Of a stretch of DNA of 5,592 nucleotides, positions 1 to 5,592 are shown one piece after another. Both the position numbers and the translations under genes were made by a program. How positions within the stretch are numbered: the first letter of the stretch is position 1; the number at the start of each line of letters is the position of its first letter. This stretch comes from Dehalococcoidia bacterium (GTDB lineage: Bacteria > Chloroflexota > Dehalococcoidia > Dehalococcoidales > E44-bin46). A model generated the notes under the pieces. That model saw nothing but the letters and a program-made list of their open reading frames with translations. It was not told the origin of the DNA and did not search any database. The stretch lies in NCBI GenBank assembly GCA_020343755.1, contig CP070810.1, positions 188,009-193,600 on the forward strand, given 5' to 3'.

Positions 1-133
1 GCGGATTTGGAGCGGTTGAGTAGCTTCCCCGCTGAATACTAACCAACAACTCAGCCAATCGCTGTTGGGCATTCTTTTTATTCCCTTTCACGCTTTCAAA
101 ATGCCTTATAAACTGGTAAAGTGCCGTTACCAT
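1..133 (-). CDS. Site-specific integrase (tyrosine recombinase-like), N-terminal fragment running off the left edge
   Basis: An open minus-strand frame runs from an ATG at 131-133 to the left edge without a stop, giving 44 visible residues. An in-frame stop lies at 158-160, so GTG at 152-154 is the only earlier conventional start. The segment FESVKGNKKNAQQRLAELL, followed by VSIQRGSY, matches the pattern I know from the N-terminal arm-binding region of phage-type integrases: an aromatic residue, a short 'VKGxKKxA' turn, an 'AQxRLxELL' helix, then 'xGxYxxP' before the core-binding domain. The catalytic domain (R-H-R-Y) would lie left of the window and cannot be seen. Family members usually have about 20-40 more residues before this motif; here there are only about 10, and they do not look typical. 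The 5' end may therefore be truncated or frameshifted. GAGAGA just upstream of the ATG is a poorly spaced ribosome binding site. The family call rests on motif resemblance only. Confidence 0.55.
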   Translation of the reverse strand, partial: MVTALYQFIRHFESVKGNKKNAQQRLAELLVSIQRGSYSTAPNP

Positions 134-271
134 AGCTTCTCTCGTTACTTCCACTTCTTAAAGCAACTTGGCTGGGTAGAGCCGACTGGCAAGGAAGAGC
201 CGTCAGCCATTCAGCAATACTATTCTCCAGCGCCACCTCGAGTCTATTATCGCTTAACTCGTAATGAATGA
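101..271 (+). pseudogene. Winged-helix-like protein, C-terminal remnant
   Basis: This plus-strand frame encodes about 56 residues from an in-frame ATG at 101; a TTG at 65 is also in frame, and a stop at 17-19 closes the frame upstream. Residues 10-26 (YHSFSRYFHFLKQLGWV) look like the recognition helix of a winged helix. PPRVYYRLTR near the end looks like the beta-wing that closes such domains, as in PadR-like regulators. The expected N-terminal helices are absent and no ribosome binding site precedes the ATG. The first codons overlap the integrase-like fragment on the other strand. I read it as the surviving 3' part of a broken gene. A short intact gene or a chance frame are the alternatives, and I do not recognise a named family. 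Confidence 0.35.
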
Positions 272-395
272 CTGATGATGGTCGTCTGTAAGGTAGCAAA
301 CGGGACTCGATTTCCATAGAGCTCTCTTACAGCATGTAGTTTGCGTTCATGGTTTTCCCTGAAGCAAGCAAGGTATTTTCACGAGTTTAATCTTG

Positions 396-424
396 TTGAA
401 GAAAGTGGTCAAGTAGGTTAAGAT
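396..424 (+). promoter_or_regulatory. Candidate sigma-70-type promoter for the two-component operon
   Basis: TTGAAG (396-401) and TAAGAT (419-424) are separated by exactly 17 bases, each matching four of six consensus positions. Transcription would begin near 431 and leave a leader of roughly 47 bases before the response regulator ATG. It is the best-spaced pair I found in the 272-477 gap. That gap otherwise shows no gene, no strong hairpin and no clear operator. The hexamers are imperfect, so this is only a candidate. Confidence 0.35.
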
Positions 425-477
425 TTAGGTAGCGGGGGAAGAGGCCGGGTATTAGCTGGTAGCAGAGAGGAAGTCTA

Positions 478-1143
478 ATGAAAAAGATTACCATTCTCCT
501 TGCTGAGAATCATGTAGTAGTTCGGGAGAGTATCCGTCAGTTCCTAGAGCGAGAAGCAAGTTTTAAGGTTGTTGGTGAGGCTGGTGACGGAGAGGAGGCG
601 GTGCAAATGGTGAGTCAGCTAAAACCTGACGTCATTATTATGGACATCTCCATGCCCAAGCTCAATGGTATCGAGGCTACCAAGCAAATTAAAGCGCTTC
701 AGCCTTCGGCGGTGGTGTTAATACTTACTGCCTATGATTATGAGCAATATATTTTCCCTCTGCTAGAGGCAGGTGCTGCCGGCTACTTACTGAAGGACGT
801 GAGTAGCCGAGAACTCATTAGGGCTATTCAGACGGTGTATAAGGGAGAAGCAGTGCTTCATCCAGCGATTGCTCGTAAGGTAATGGAACGGTTAAGGCAA
901 CCAAAAGTTGAGCCAACTGGAGAACGCGCCTCGGATTTGCTCACTGAGCGGGAGACCTCTATACTCAAGATGGCGGCTAGGGGAATGACTAATAGTGACA
1001 TTGCTCAAGAATTGCACCTCAGTGTGCGCACTGTTGGGAGTCATCTAGGGAATATTTTTAATAAATTGGGGGTAGGCTCCCGCACTGAGGCGGTGATACA
1101 GGCTATGAAAAAGGGCTGGTTCACATTAGAAGAATCGGCTTGA
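478..1143 (+). CDS. Response regulator, NarL/LuxR family (receiver domain + LuxR-type HTH)
   Basis: A cytoplasmic DNA-binding response regulator of 221 residues, the usual length for this family. The receiver domain spans about residues 4-120: phosphoacceptor D56 in the IIMDISMP motif, switch residue T84 in LILTAY, and K106 in GYLLKD. The LuxR-type helix-turn-helix spans about 153-210, starting at LTERE and containing the VRTVGSHLGNIFNKLGV helix. The ATG is preceded by GAGAGG with a 7-base spacer, which supports this start. The sensor kinase follows 38 bases downstream, so the two are almost certainly partners. One oddity: the N-terminal acidic pocket, normally D-D or E-D before His, reads E10-N11-H12, so the usual Mg-binding Asp is Asn. 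D56 is intact, so phosphorylation may be weakened rather than lost. Target genes cannot be inferred. Confidence 0.95.
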   Translation: MKKITILLAENHVVVRESIRQFLEREASFKVVGEAGDGEEAVQMVSQLKPDVIIMDISMPKLNGIEATKQIKALQPSAVVLILTAYDYEQYIFPLLEAGAAGYLLKDVSSRELIRAIQTVYKGEAVLHPAIARKVMERLRQPKVEPTGERASDLLTERETSILKMAARGMTNSDIAQELHLSVRTVGSHLGNIFNKLGVGSRTEAVIQAMKKGWFTLEESA

Positions 1144-1181
1144 CGCCCCTTATGCTTTAGGTATCAGCATAGGTTGTGTAA

Positions 1182-3398
1182 ATGGCTTTATATCTATTAA
1201 ATCCAGCACTAAGGGTTATACGTAATCCTCGTTTTTGGCTTATTGTGGTGTTATTTGCTGTCGGTATAATTCTCCACTACCCCCAGCAGCTTCCCTTTTG
1301 GGGTTTGGAGACTCCTTCCTCATTCTTGGGGCTAACCCGGCACACCATAGAACGAGTTTATTTGTTAGTGCCTATAATCTTAGCCGGCTTTATCTTTGGT
1401 ATAAGGGGAGGGATAGCCAGTTTAGTGGTTGCTTTTGGCATTATGTTGCCCCGGGCTATTTTAATCTCACCCAGCCCGGCCGAGGCTTTGTTTGAGACCT
1501 GGGGGGTTATAGGCGTTGGTATAGTGGTAAACCTGTTATTTCAGATGCACCGCAGGGAGCAGGAGCGCATTCGAGCCACAGATGCTTTGTTGAAAGCCGA
1601 GGAGGAAAAGTGGCGTAGCTCATTCAATGCGCTAGAAGATGTTATGCTGATTATTGATAGAGATTACAACATAGAAAACATAAGTGATAGTGGGTTAGCT
1701 CTTCTGGGAAAGGGCAGAGGGGAAGTAATAGGGAAAAAGTGTTATGAAATCATTGGTGGTACCGATCGTCCATGGGAAAAGTGTCCTTGCCAGCGCACAT
1801 TGGAGACCAAACAGGTGGAATCAGTAGAGCGGTATGAAGAGCGGTTTGGCAGGTACTTCTCTATAAAGAGCTCTCCGATATTTGATGAAAGCGGAGAAAT
1901 AGTGAAATTTGTAGATTTAAGACGGGATATAACTGAGTTGAAGAGGGCTGAGCAGCTGCTCTACAAGATTGTTGATGGCTCCTCTATTTCTTCATTTGTA
2001 ATCGGTAGCAATCACAAAGTCACCCACTGGAATACAGCAATTGAGGCTCTTACCGGCATAAAAAGGGAGGAAATATTCGGGACTAGTGAGCAGTGGCGAG
2101 CATTCTATTCTGAGAAGAGGCCAGTTTTAGCTGATTTGATAGTGGATGGAGCCTCGACGGAAGAAATTGAGGTGTATTATCACGGTAAGTGTCAGAAATC
2201 TTCCCTAATTGATGGTGCCTACGAGGCTGAAGGCTACTATCCAGCTCTGGGGAAAGGTGGGAAATGGCTCCATTTTACCGCTAGCCCAATTAAAGACCGT
2301 AGTGGAGAAATAATAGGGGCGATAGAGACTCTACAGGACATCACCGAGCGGAAGGTGGCCGAGCATGCGCTGCAAGAGTCAGAGAGAAGCTATAGAGAGC
2401 TATTTGAGGTTGCCCCTGATGCTATTTGGGTTCATGATTTAAAGGGCAACATTCTAAAAGCAAGCAAAGCAACCGAAAAGCTCACCGGATTTAGTGCCGA
2501 AGAACTGGCTAGGGGAAATGTGAAAACTCTTTTTTCTGAAGAAGATTTGCGCTTGGCTAAGGAGGTTCGACGCAAGTTAGTCAAAGGCGAGGCTGTAGCT
2601 CAGCCCTACGAACAGCACCTCATCAGAAAGGATGGAACAGAAGCAACCCTGATGTTAACTACCAGTCCAATCTTCAGCAATGGTCAGCTTATAGCCTTCC
2701 AAAACATTGCTAGAGACATCACCGAAGAAAAGCGAATGCGGGAAAACCTGCGCTATTATCTGCAGGAGATTGCCGGAGCTCAAGAAGAAGAGCGCAAACG
2801 TATCGCTCGTGAACTCCATGACAGCACCGCTCAAACTCTTATTGCCTTGCTTCATCGGTTAGAGAACCTGATGAGTGACAAGGCGGAAGTACCAGTAAGA
2901 GAGGCTAAAGCTTTATGGGGTATCTATGAGCGAATCAGGGATGTATTGCGAGAAGTACGCCGCTTCAGTCGTGACCTAAGGCCATCCATTCTTGACGATC
3001 TAGGTTTACTTCCGGCGCTAGAGTGGGCAACTGGGGAATTGAAAAAGGAAAATGGGGTTGAGGCTACTTTTAAGGTGGTTGGTAGTGAGCGGAGGTTCTC
3101 TCCCGAAGCAGAGTTACTAATCTTCCGCATTGTTCAGGAGGCACTAAGGAACATCGCCAAGCATGCCCAAGCTTCAACGGCTGAGGTTAAAGTCGAGTTT
3201 GAAAAGCAGAAAATTCGGGTTACTATAAGTGACGATGGCATAGGTTTTCAGCTTCCGGAAAACTTTGGAGATCTAGTGCATTTGGGTAAGCTTGGCTTGG
3301 CTGGAATGCAAGAGCGGGTACAGTTGCTTGGTGGTAACTTAAAGCTGAAGTCTAAGGTGGGTAAGGGTACTACTGTAGTTGCTACTGCCCTAATCTAA
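1182..3398 (+). CDS. Membrane-bound multi-PAS sensor histidine kinase (HisKA_3 / HATPase_c)
   Basis: A 738-residue sensor kinase of the NarX/DegS class. The N-terminus has four likely membrane segments (about 18-32, 59-75, 77-95, 106-121), resembling the KdpD-like DUF4118 sensor region. Three PAS domains follow: about 143-252 (with cysteines C187, C201, C203), 258-390 (THWN and a later RPVLADLI motif), and 398-517. The dimerisation and phosphoacceptor region starts near 524, with H546 in RELHDSTAQ. The ATPase domain shows an N-box (E653, N657), a G1 box (DDGIGF, 684-689), a G2-like GLAGM (705-709) and GKGTT near the end. All catalytic elements look intact. The start is fixed by a TAA immediately before the ATG; the ribosome binding site is weak (AGG, 8 bases upstream), so translational coupling to the regulator gene is possible. 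It should phosphorylate the upstream regulator. The signal is unknown. Confidence 0.95.
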   Translation: MALYLLNPALRVIRNPRFWLIVVLFAVGIILHYPQQLPFWGLETPSSFLGLTRHTIERVYLLVPIILAGFIFGIRGGIASLVVAFGIMLPRAILISPSPAEALFETWGVIGVGIVVNLLFQMHRREQERIRATDALLKAEEEKWRSSFNALEDVMLIIDRDYNIENISDSGLALLGKGRGEVIGKKCYEIIGGTDRPWEKCPCQRTLETKQVESVERYEERFGRYFSIKSSPIFDESGEIVKFVDLRRDITELKRAEQLLYKIVDGSSISSFVIGSNHKVTHWNTAIEALTGIKREEIFGTSEQWRAFYSEKRPVLADLIVDGASTEEIEVYYHGKCQKSSLIDGAYEAEGYYPALGKGGKWLHFTASPIKDRSGEIIGAIETLQDITERKVAEHALQESERSYRELFEVAPDAIWVHDLKGNILKASKATEKLTGFSAEELARGNVKTLFSEEDLRLAKEVRRKLVKGEAVAQPYEQHLIRKDGTEATLMLTTSPIFSNGQLIAFQNIARDITEEKRMRENLRYYLQEIAGAQEEERKRIARELHDSTAQTLIALLHRLENLMSDKAEVPVREAKALWGIYERIRDVLREVRRFSRDLRPSILDDLGLLPALEWATGELKKENGVEATFKVVGSERRFSPEAELLIFRIVQEALRNIAKHAQASTAEVKVEFEKQKIRVTISDDGIGFQLPENFGDLVHLGKLGLAGMQERVQLLGGNLKLKSKVGKGTTVVATALI

Positions 3399-3508
3399 CT
3401 ATTGAGTTGTGCGAAAGGAAGAGTGGATAAAGAGGAGCCTCGTTAGCTTTATTAATTATGCTTAGATTTAAAGGTAACCTCGTTTGATTAAGTCCCTCTT
3501 AAAGCATT

Positions 3509-3664
3509 TTACCTCATTTTCTTTTCGCAATCTCGGCAGGCCACAATCAGCGGGAAGAATCTAGTTAGAAGCCCCATTTCGTCAAGCGGCTTAGACCTTC
3601 CACAAAATCTGCACCTGAAGGTTATTTTCTTGGTTTTCTTTGCTCCCGATTCCTCTTTCTTCAC
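3509..3664 (-). CDS. Small zinc-ribbon protein (51 aa)
   Basis: A short minus-strand gene encoding a basic 51-residue protein. A lysine-rich head (KKTKK) leads into C18-x2-C21 within RCRFCG, then 21 residues, then C43-x2-C46 within ACRDCEKK, and the stop. Two CxxC pairs at this spacing are what a zinc ribbon needs, and the stretch between them (SKPLDEMGLLTRFFPLIV) looks protein-like. From memory, similar small proteins occur in Dehalococcoidia genomes; their function is not known to me, and nucleic-acid or protein binding would be a guess. The start is uncertain: an in-frame TAG lies upstream, leaving GTG at 3662-3664 (GGAA only 3 bases before it) or a rare ATA at 3677-3679 behind a GAAGGG. 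It begins 26 bases after the nucleotidyltransferase stop on the same strand, so co-transcription is likely. No strong terminator follows. Confidence 0.75.
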   Translation of the reverse strand: MKKEESGAKKTKKITFRCRFCGRSKPLDEMGLLTRFFPLIVACRDCEKKMR

Positions 3665-3690
3665 TACTTCCGTTGTTATCTACCCTTCTA

Positions 3691-4785
3691 TTACCAGCTA
3701 TAGGTATTTTTAATCTGAGCAACTTTTGTATGCGCGGGCGTGACCACGCCATTGATAACTTGGTCACTGGCTTCTATCTTGGTATTAGTGCCAATGATAC
3801 ACTGTTTAAGACTGACACCGGCACCAATTTTAACGCCTTCCCATAGTACAGCCACCTCTAGACTGGTGCTGTCTCCTATATGGCAATCTGGCCCAATAAC
3901 CACCGGTCCTTTAATGTATGCTTTTTGCTCTATTCTGCATTTGCTGCCGATTACTGCTGGTCCCACTATTTCGGCTGAAGGATGGATAATAACATCCTTG
4001 TCGCAACATACATCGTCTTTACTTAAACTATTAACCAGGGTGCTTTTTGCTTTCGACAGCAAAAGGTCGCAATTCAGGTGAAGGTATTGCTCTGGCGTCC
4101 CCATATCAAGCCAGTAGCCGCTAAATGGATAGCCATAGACTGGCTCGCCTAGCTCGAGAAGGAGTGGAAACAGCCCTTTCTCAAACATGTAATGAGTATT
4201 TGTTGGCACATACTTCAAAACTTCTGGCTCAAGGAGATAAATGCCAGCATTTATCCAGTTGGTAGTTACTCGGCTAGGGCTAGGTTTTTCAACGAAGCGC
4301 TTAACCTTGCCCTCACTATCGGTTTCAACTATCCCGAAGGCACAGGGGTTATCCACCCAGGTCAGGGCTATGGTTACCTTTGCCTTTTTGCCCCGATGGA
4401 AGGCCAGCATATCGGCTATATCAATCTCAGTGAAGATGTCTCCATTAAGTGCGACAAAGGTGTTATCTAAGTATCGCTCAGCATTCTTTACCGCCCCGGC
4501 AGTGCCCAGCGGATTGTCTTCCACTGCATAGGTTAGCTGCACCCCCCAGTTATTGCCATCCCCAAAATAATTCTGAATGACTTCTGGGCGATAGCTCAAT
4601 GCCAGAATGATATTGTTAACCCTATAGTTCTTAAGGTAGGCAATGGTGTGCTCTAAGAAGGGCCGATTTAGCACTGGCACCATGGGCTTTGGTGTCCAAT
4701 AGGTAAGGGGACGTAGCCGTGTACCCTCGCCGCCAACCAGGATAACTGCCTTCAGCGGCGCGCTTGGTCTTTCTATCCAGTTCAA
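3691..4785 (-). CDS. Sugar-1-phosphate nucleotidyltransferase with C-terminal hexapeptide (LbH) domain
   Basis: A 364-residue cytoplasmic enzyme that should join an NTP and a sugar 1-phosphate into an NDP-sugar plus pyrophosphate, for cell-envelope or exopolysaccharide synthesis. The nucleotide-binding signature GGEGTRLRPLT (18-28) with K33-P34 is intact. It is followed by EDNPLGTAGAV (89-99), the metal-binding NGD (114-116), EKP (166-168), NAGIYLLEPE (179-188) and WLDMGTPEQYL (225-235). Residues about 264-350 show I/V-G-P-like hexapeptide repeats typical of a left-handed beta-helix. This layout fits mannose-1-phosphate guanylyltransferase or glucose-1-phosphate thymidylyl/uridylyltransferase homologues; the substrate cannot be settled by eye. 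The start is TTG: an in-frame TGA lies four codons upstream, with only a weak GAG eight bases before the TTG. Homologues usually begin at the MKAVIL equivalent, here CTG codon 11, so a later start is possible. A good promoter precedes it. Confidence 0.92.
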   Translation of the reverse strand: MNWIERPSAPLKAVILVGGEGTRLRPLTYWTPKPMVPVLNRPFLEHTIAYLKNYRVNNIILALSYRPEVIQNYFGDGNNWGVQLTYAVEDNPLGTAGAVKNAERYLDNTFVALNGDIFTEIDIADMLAFHRGKKAKVTIALTWVDNPCAFGIVETDSEGKVKRFVEKPSPSRVTTNWINAGIYLLEPEVLKYVPTNTHYMFEKGLFPLLLELGEPVYGYPFSGYWLDMGTPEQYLHLNCDLLLSKAKSTLVNSLSKDDVCCDKDVIIHPSAEIVGPAVIGSKCRIEQKAYIKGPVVIGPDCHIGDSTSLEVAVLWEGVKIGAGVSLKQCIIGTNTKIEASDQVINGVVTPAHTKVAQIKNTYSW

Positions 4786-4788
4786 ATT

Positions 4789-4870
4789 AGTATCTCAGCT
4801 TGAGACTGCAATCATTTTATCCCAAGTCAAGCTTGTAGTCAAGGTTCTTCCCATTGCAGGAGTATCTCAG
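4789..4870. repeat. Nested short repeats around the nucleotidyltransferase promoter
   Basis: A perfect 10-base direct repeat, AGTATCTCAG, occurs at 4789-4798 and 4861-4870. Inside it lies a perfect 7-base inverted pair, CTGCAAT (4806-4812) and ATTGCAG (4853-4859). Inside that, in the promoter spacer, is the 8-base palindrome CAAGCTTG (4828-4835), nearly concentric with the inverted pair. AGTCAAG is repeated at 4825-4831 and 4837-4843. The elements flank and overlap the -35/-10 pair, as operator half-sites would. Each is short, so chance is not excluded. Confidence 0.4.
4814..4842 (-). promoter_or_regulatory. Sigma-70-type promoter of the nucleotidyltransferase/zinc-ribbon unit
   Basis: On the minus strand TTGACT (4842-4837) and TAAAAT (4819-4814) are spaced by exactly 17 bases, and each matches five of six consensus positions. 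It is the strongest promoter-like pair I found in the window. Transcription would start near 4807, giving a leader of about 20 bases before the TTG start at 4785. A second CTTGACT lies 12 bases downstream of the first. The promoter means the nucleotidyltransferase need not depend on readthrough from the dehydrogenase gene. Confidence 0.6.
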
Positions 4871-4937
4871 TAGGAATATAAAAGAGGAGGGAATAAATAT
4901 CTTTCAGTAAACCAATCAATCCATAATCAATGACAAA

Positions 4938-5592
4938 TTAAACCCAACCGCGGAGTTTCATTGCTTCAGCCACGTGTTTAACAGCTTGCACATATGCCGC
5001 TTGTCGCATGTTTATGCCATATTCTTTACTAGCATTTAGCACTGAGTGATAAGCAGCGGTCATTTTCCTCTCTAAACGTCCGTGAACTTCTTTTTCGTCC
5101 CAACAGCACATATAGAAGTTTTGCACCATCTCAAAATATGAAACTGTTACTCCACCAGCGTTACATAAGAAATCGGGTATCACATAAACATCATTTTTAT
5201 ATAGAATATCATCCGCTTCTGGTGTAGTTGGGCCATTAGCTAATTCAGCAACAATCTTGGCTTTAACATTTGGGGCATTCTTTTCAGTGATAACATTTTC
5301 TAAAGCAGCAGGGATAAGTATGTCCACCTCCAGTTCCAGAAGTTCTTCATTGGAAATATGTTTAACATTTGGTAAATGGATTACTGAGGTGGTTTTAGCT
5401 TTATGTTCACGAACTGTCTCTGGCTCAAGGCCTTCCTTGCTGAATATACCCCCTTTGCTGTCGCTAACAGCCACTACCTTGCAGCCAAAGAGTTCTTTGC
5501 ATAACTGTGCTGCGTGAAACCCGGCATTCCCATAGCCCTGCACGGCAACGGTAGCTTTGCCGAGGTCAATCCCACACACATTAGCAGCTTCA
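4938..5592 (-). CDS. gdhA: Glu/Leu/Phe/Val dehydrogenase, probably glutamate dehydrogenase (C-terminal part, 5' end outside the window)
   Basis: The last 217 residues of an NAD(P)-dependent amino-acid dehydrogenase; the frame stays open through the right edge, so the internal GTG at 5577-5579 is not the true start. The full family length is about 415-420 residues, so the substrate-binding domain with the catalytic Lys lies outside. Visible are the Rossmann motif GYGNAG (visible residues 19-24), VSDSKGG at the end of the second strand (42-48), ILIPAALEN (91-99), ANGPTTPEAD (118-127) and CNAGGVTVSYFE (143-154), with a typical MKLRGWV-type C-terminus. The reaction is reversible oxidative deamination, most likely glutamate to 2-oxoglutarate and ammonia, in the cytoplasm. 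Leucine, phenylalanine or valine as substrate cannot be excluded from this half, nor can NAD versus NADP. No clear intrinsic terminator follows the stop, so some readthrough into the next gene is possible. Confidence 0.92.
   Translation of the reverse strand, partial: EAANVCGIDLGKATVAVQGYGNAGFHAAQLCKELFGCKVVAVSDSKGGIFSKEGLEPETVREHKAKTTSVIHLPNVKHISNEELLELEVDILIPAALENVITEKNAPNVKAKIVAELANGPTTPEADDILYKNDVYVIPDFLCNAGGVTVSYFEMVQNFYMCCWDEKEVHGRLERKMTAAYHSVLNASKEYGINMRQAAYVQAVKHVAEAMKLRGWV

Noticed and set aside
96..317. Minus-strand frame of 73 codons opposite the winged-helix-like fragment.
   Set aside because: Its residue pattern shows no recognisable motif. It is in a different frame from the integrase-like segment and is mostly antisense to the more protein-like plus-strand frame.
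3430..3500. AAGAGG/CCTCTT inverted pair and two CCTCGTT copies in the 3' gap after the kinase.
   Set aside because: Six- and seven-base matches over about 70 bases are expected by chance, and they form no compact structure.
3488..3502. Stem TTAAG-TCCCT-CTTAA between the convergent kinase and zinc-ribbon genes, considered as a bidirectional terminator.
   Set aside because: Only five base pairs, mostly A-T, with no immediate T-run on the plus side. Too weak to call an intrinsic terminator.
3740..4531. Several long plus-strand open frames opposite the nucleotidyltransferase gene.
   Set aside because: They are antisense shadows of a gene with clear family motifs throughout. None shows a domain pattern of its own.
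4854..4890. Plus-strand promoter-like pair TTGCAG-17-TATAAA followed by AGGAGG, pointing into the dehydrogenase gene.
   Set aside because: The -35 matches only three of six positions, and no plus-strand gene follows: the frame after AGGAGG has no usual start and stops within about ten codons. An antisense transcript is conceivable but unsupported.

Overview
The window looks like a piece of bacterial chromosome, most plausibly from an anaerobic Chloroflexota of the Dehalococcoidia type. That placement is an inference: it rests on remembered resemblance of the response regulator, the sensor kinase and the tiny zinc-ribbon protein to proteins from that group, and on a base composition that looks middling by eye. 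No rRNA, tRNA, CRISPR array or complete insertion sequence is visible.

Layout. Bases 1-271 hold two gene fragments on opposite strands: the N-terminal part of a tyrosine-recombinase/integrase-like protein running off the left edge (minus strand) and the C-terminal part of a winged-helix-like protein (plus strand). They meet around 104-130 and look like a recombination junction or the edge of a mobile element. Bases 272-477 carry no gene, only a promoter candidate and the ribosome binding site of the next gene. Bases 478-3398 encode a two-component system on the plus strand: a NarL/LuxR-type response regulator, then after 38 bases a membrane-bound histidine kinase with three PAS domains and a HisKA_3/HATPase core. 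The kinase should phosphorylate the regulator, which would then bind DNA; no target can be read from the window.

From 3509 to the right edge everything is on the minus strand, convergent with the two-component pair. Read in transcription order: the C-terminal half of a glutamate-type amino-acid dehydrogenase (entering from the right edge), a 152-base spacer with a good sigma-70-type promoter set among short repeats, a sugar-1-phosphate nucleotidyltransferase with a hexapeptide-repeat tail, and 26 bases later a 51-residue zinc-ribbon protein that is easily missed. The last two probably form one transcript.

Most of the window is ordinary housekeeping and signalling content. The points most worth checking are the left-edge junction, the altered acidic pocket of the response regulator, the cysteine cluster in the first PAS domain of the kinase, the overlooked zinc-ribbon gene, and the repeat-rich promoter of the nucleotidyltransferase.
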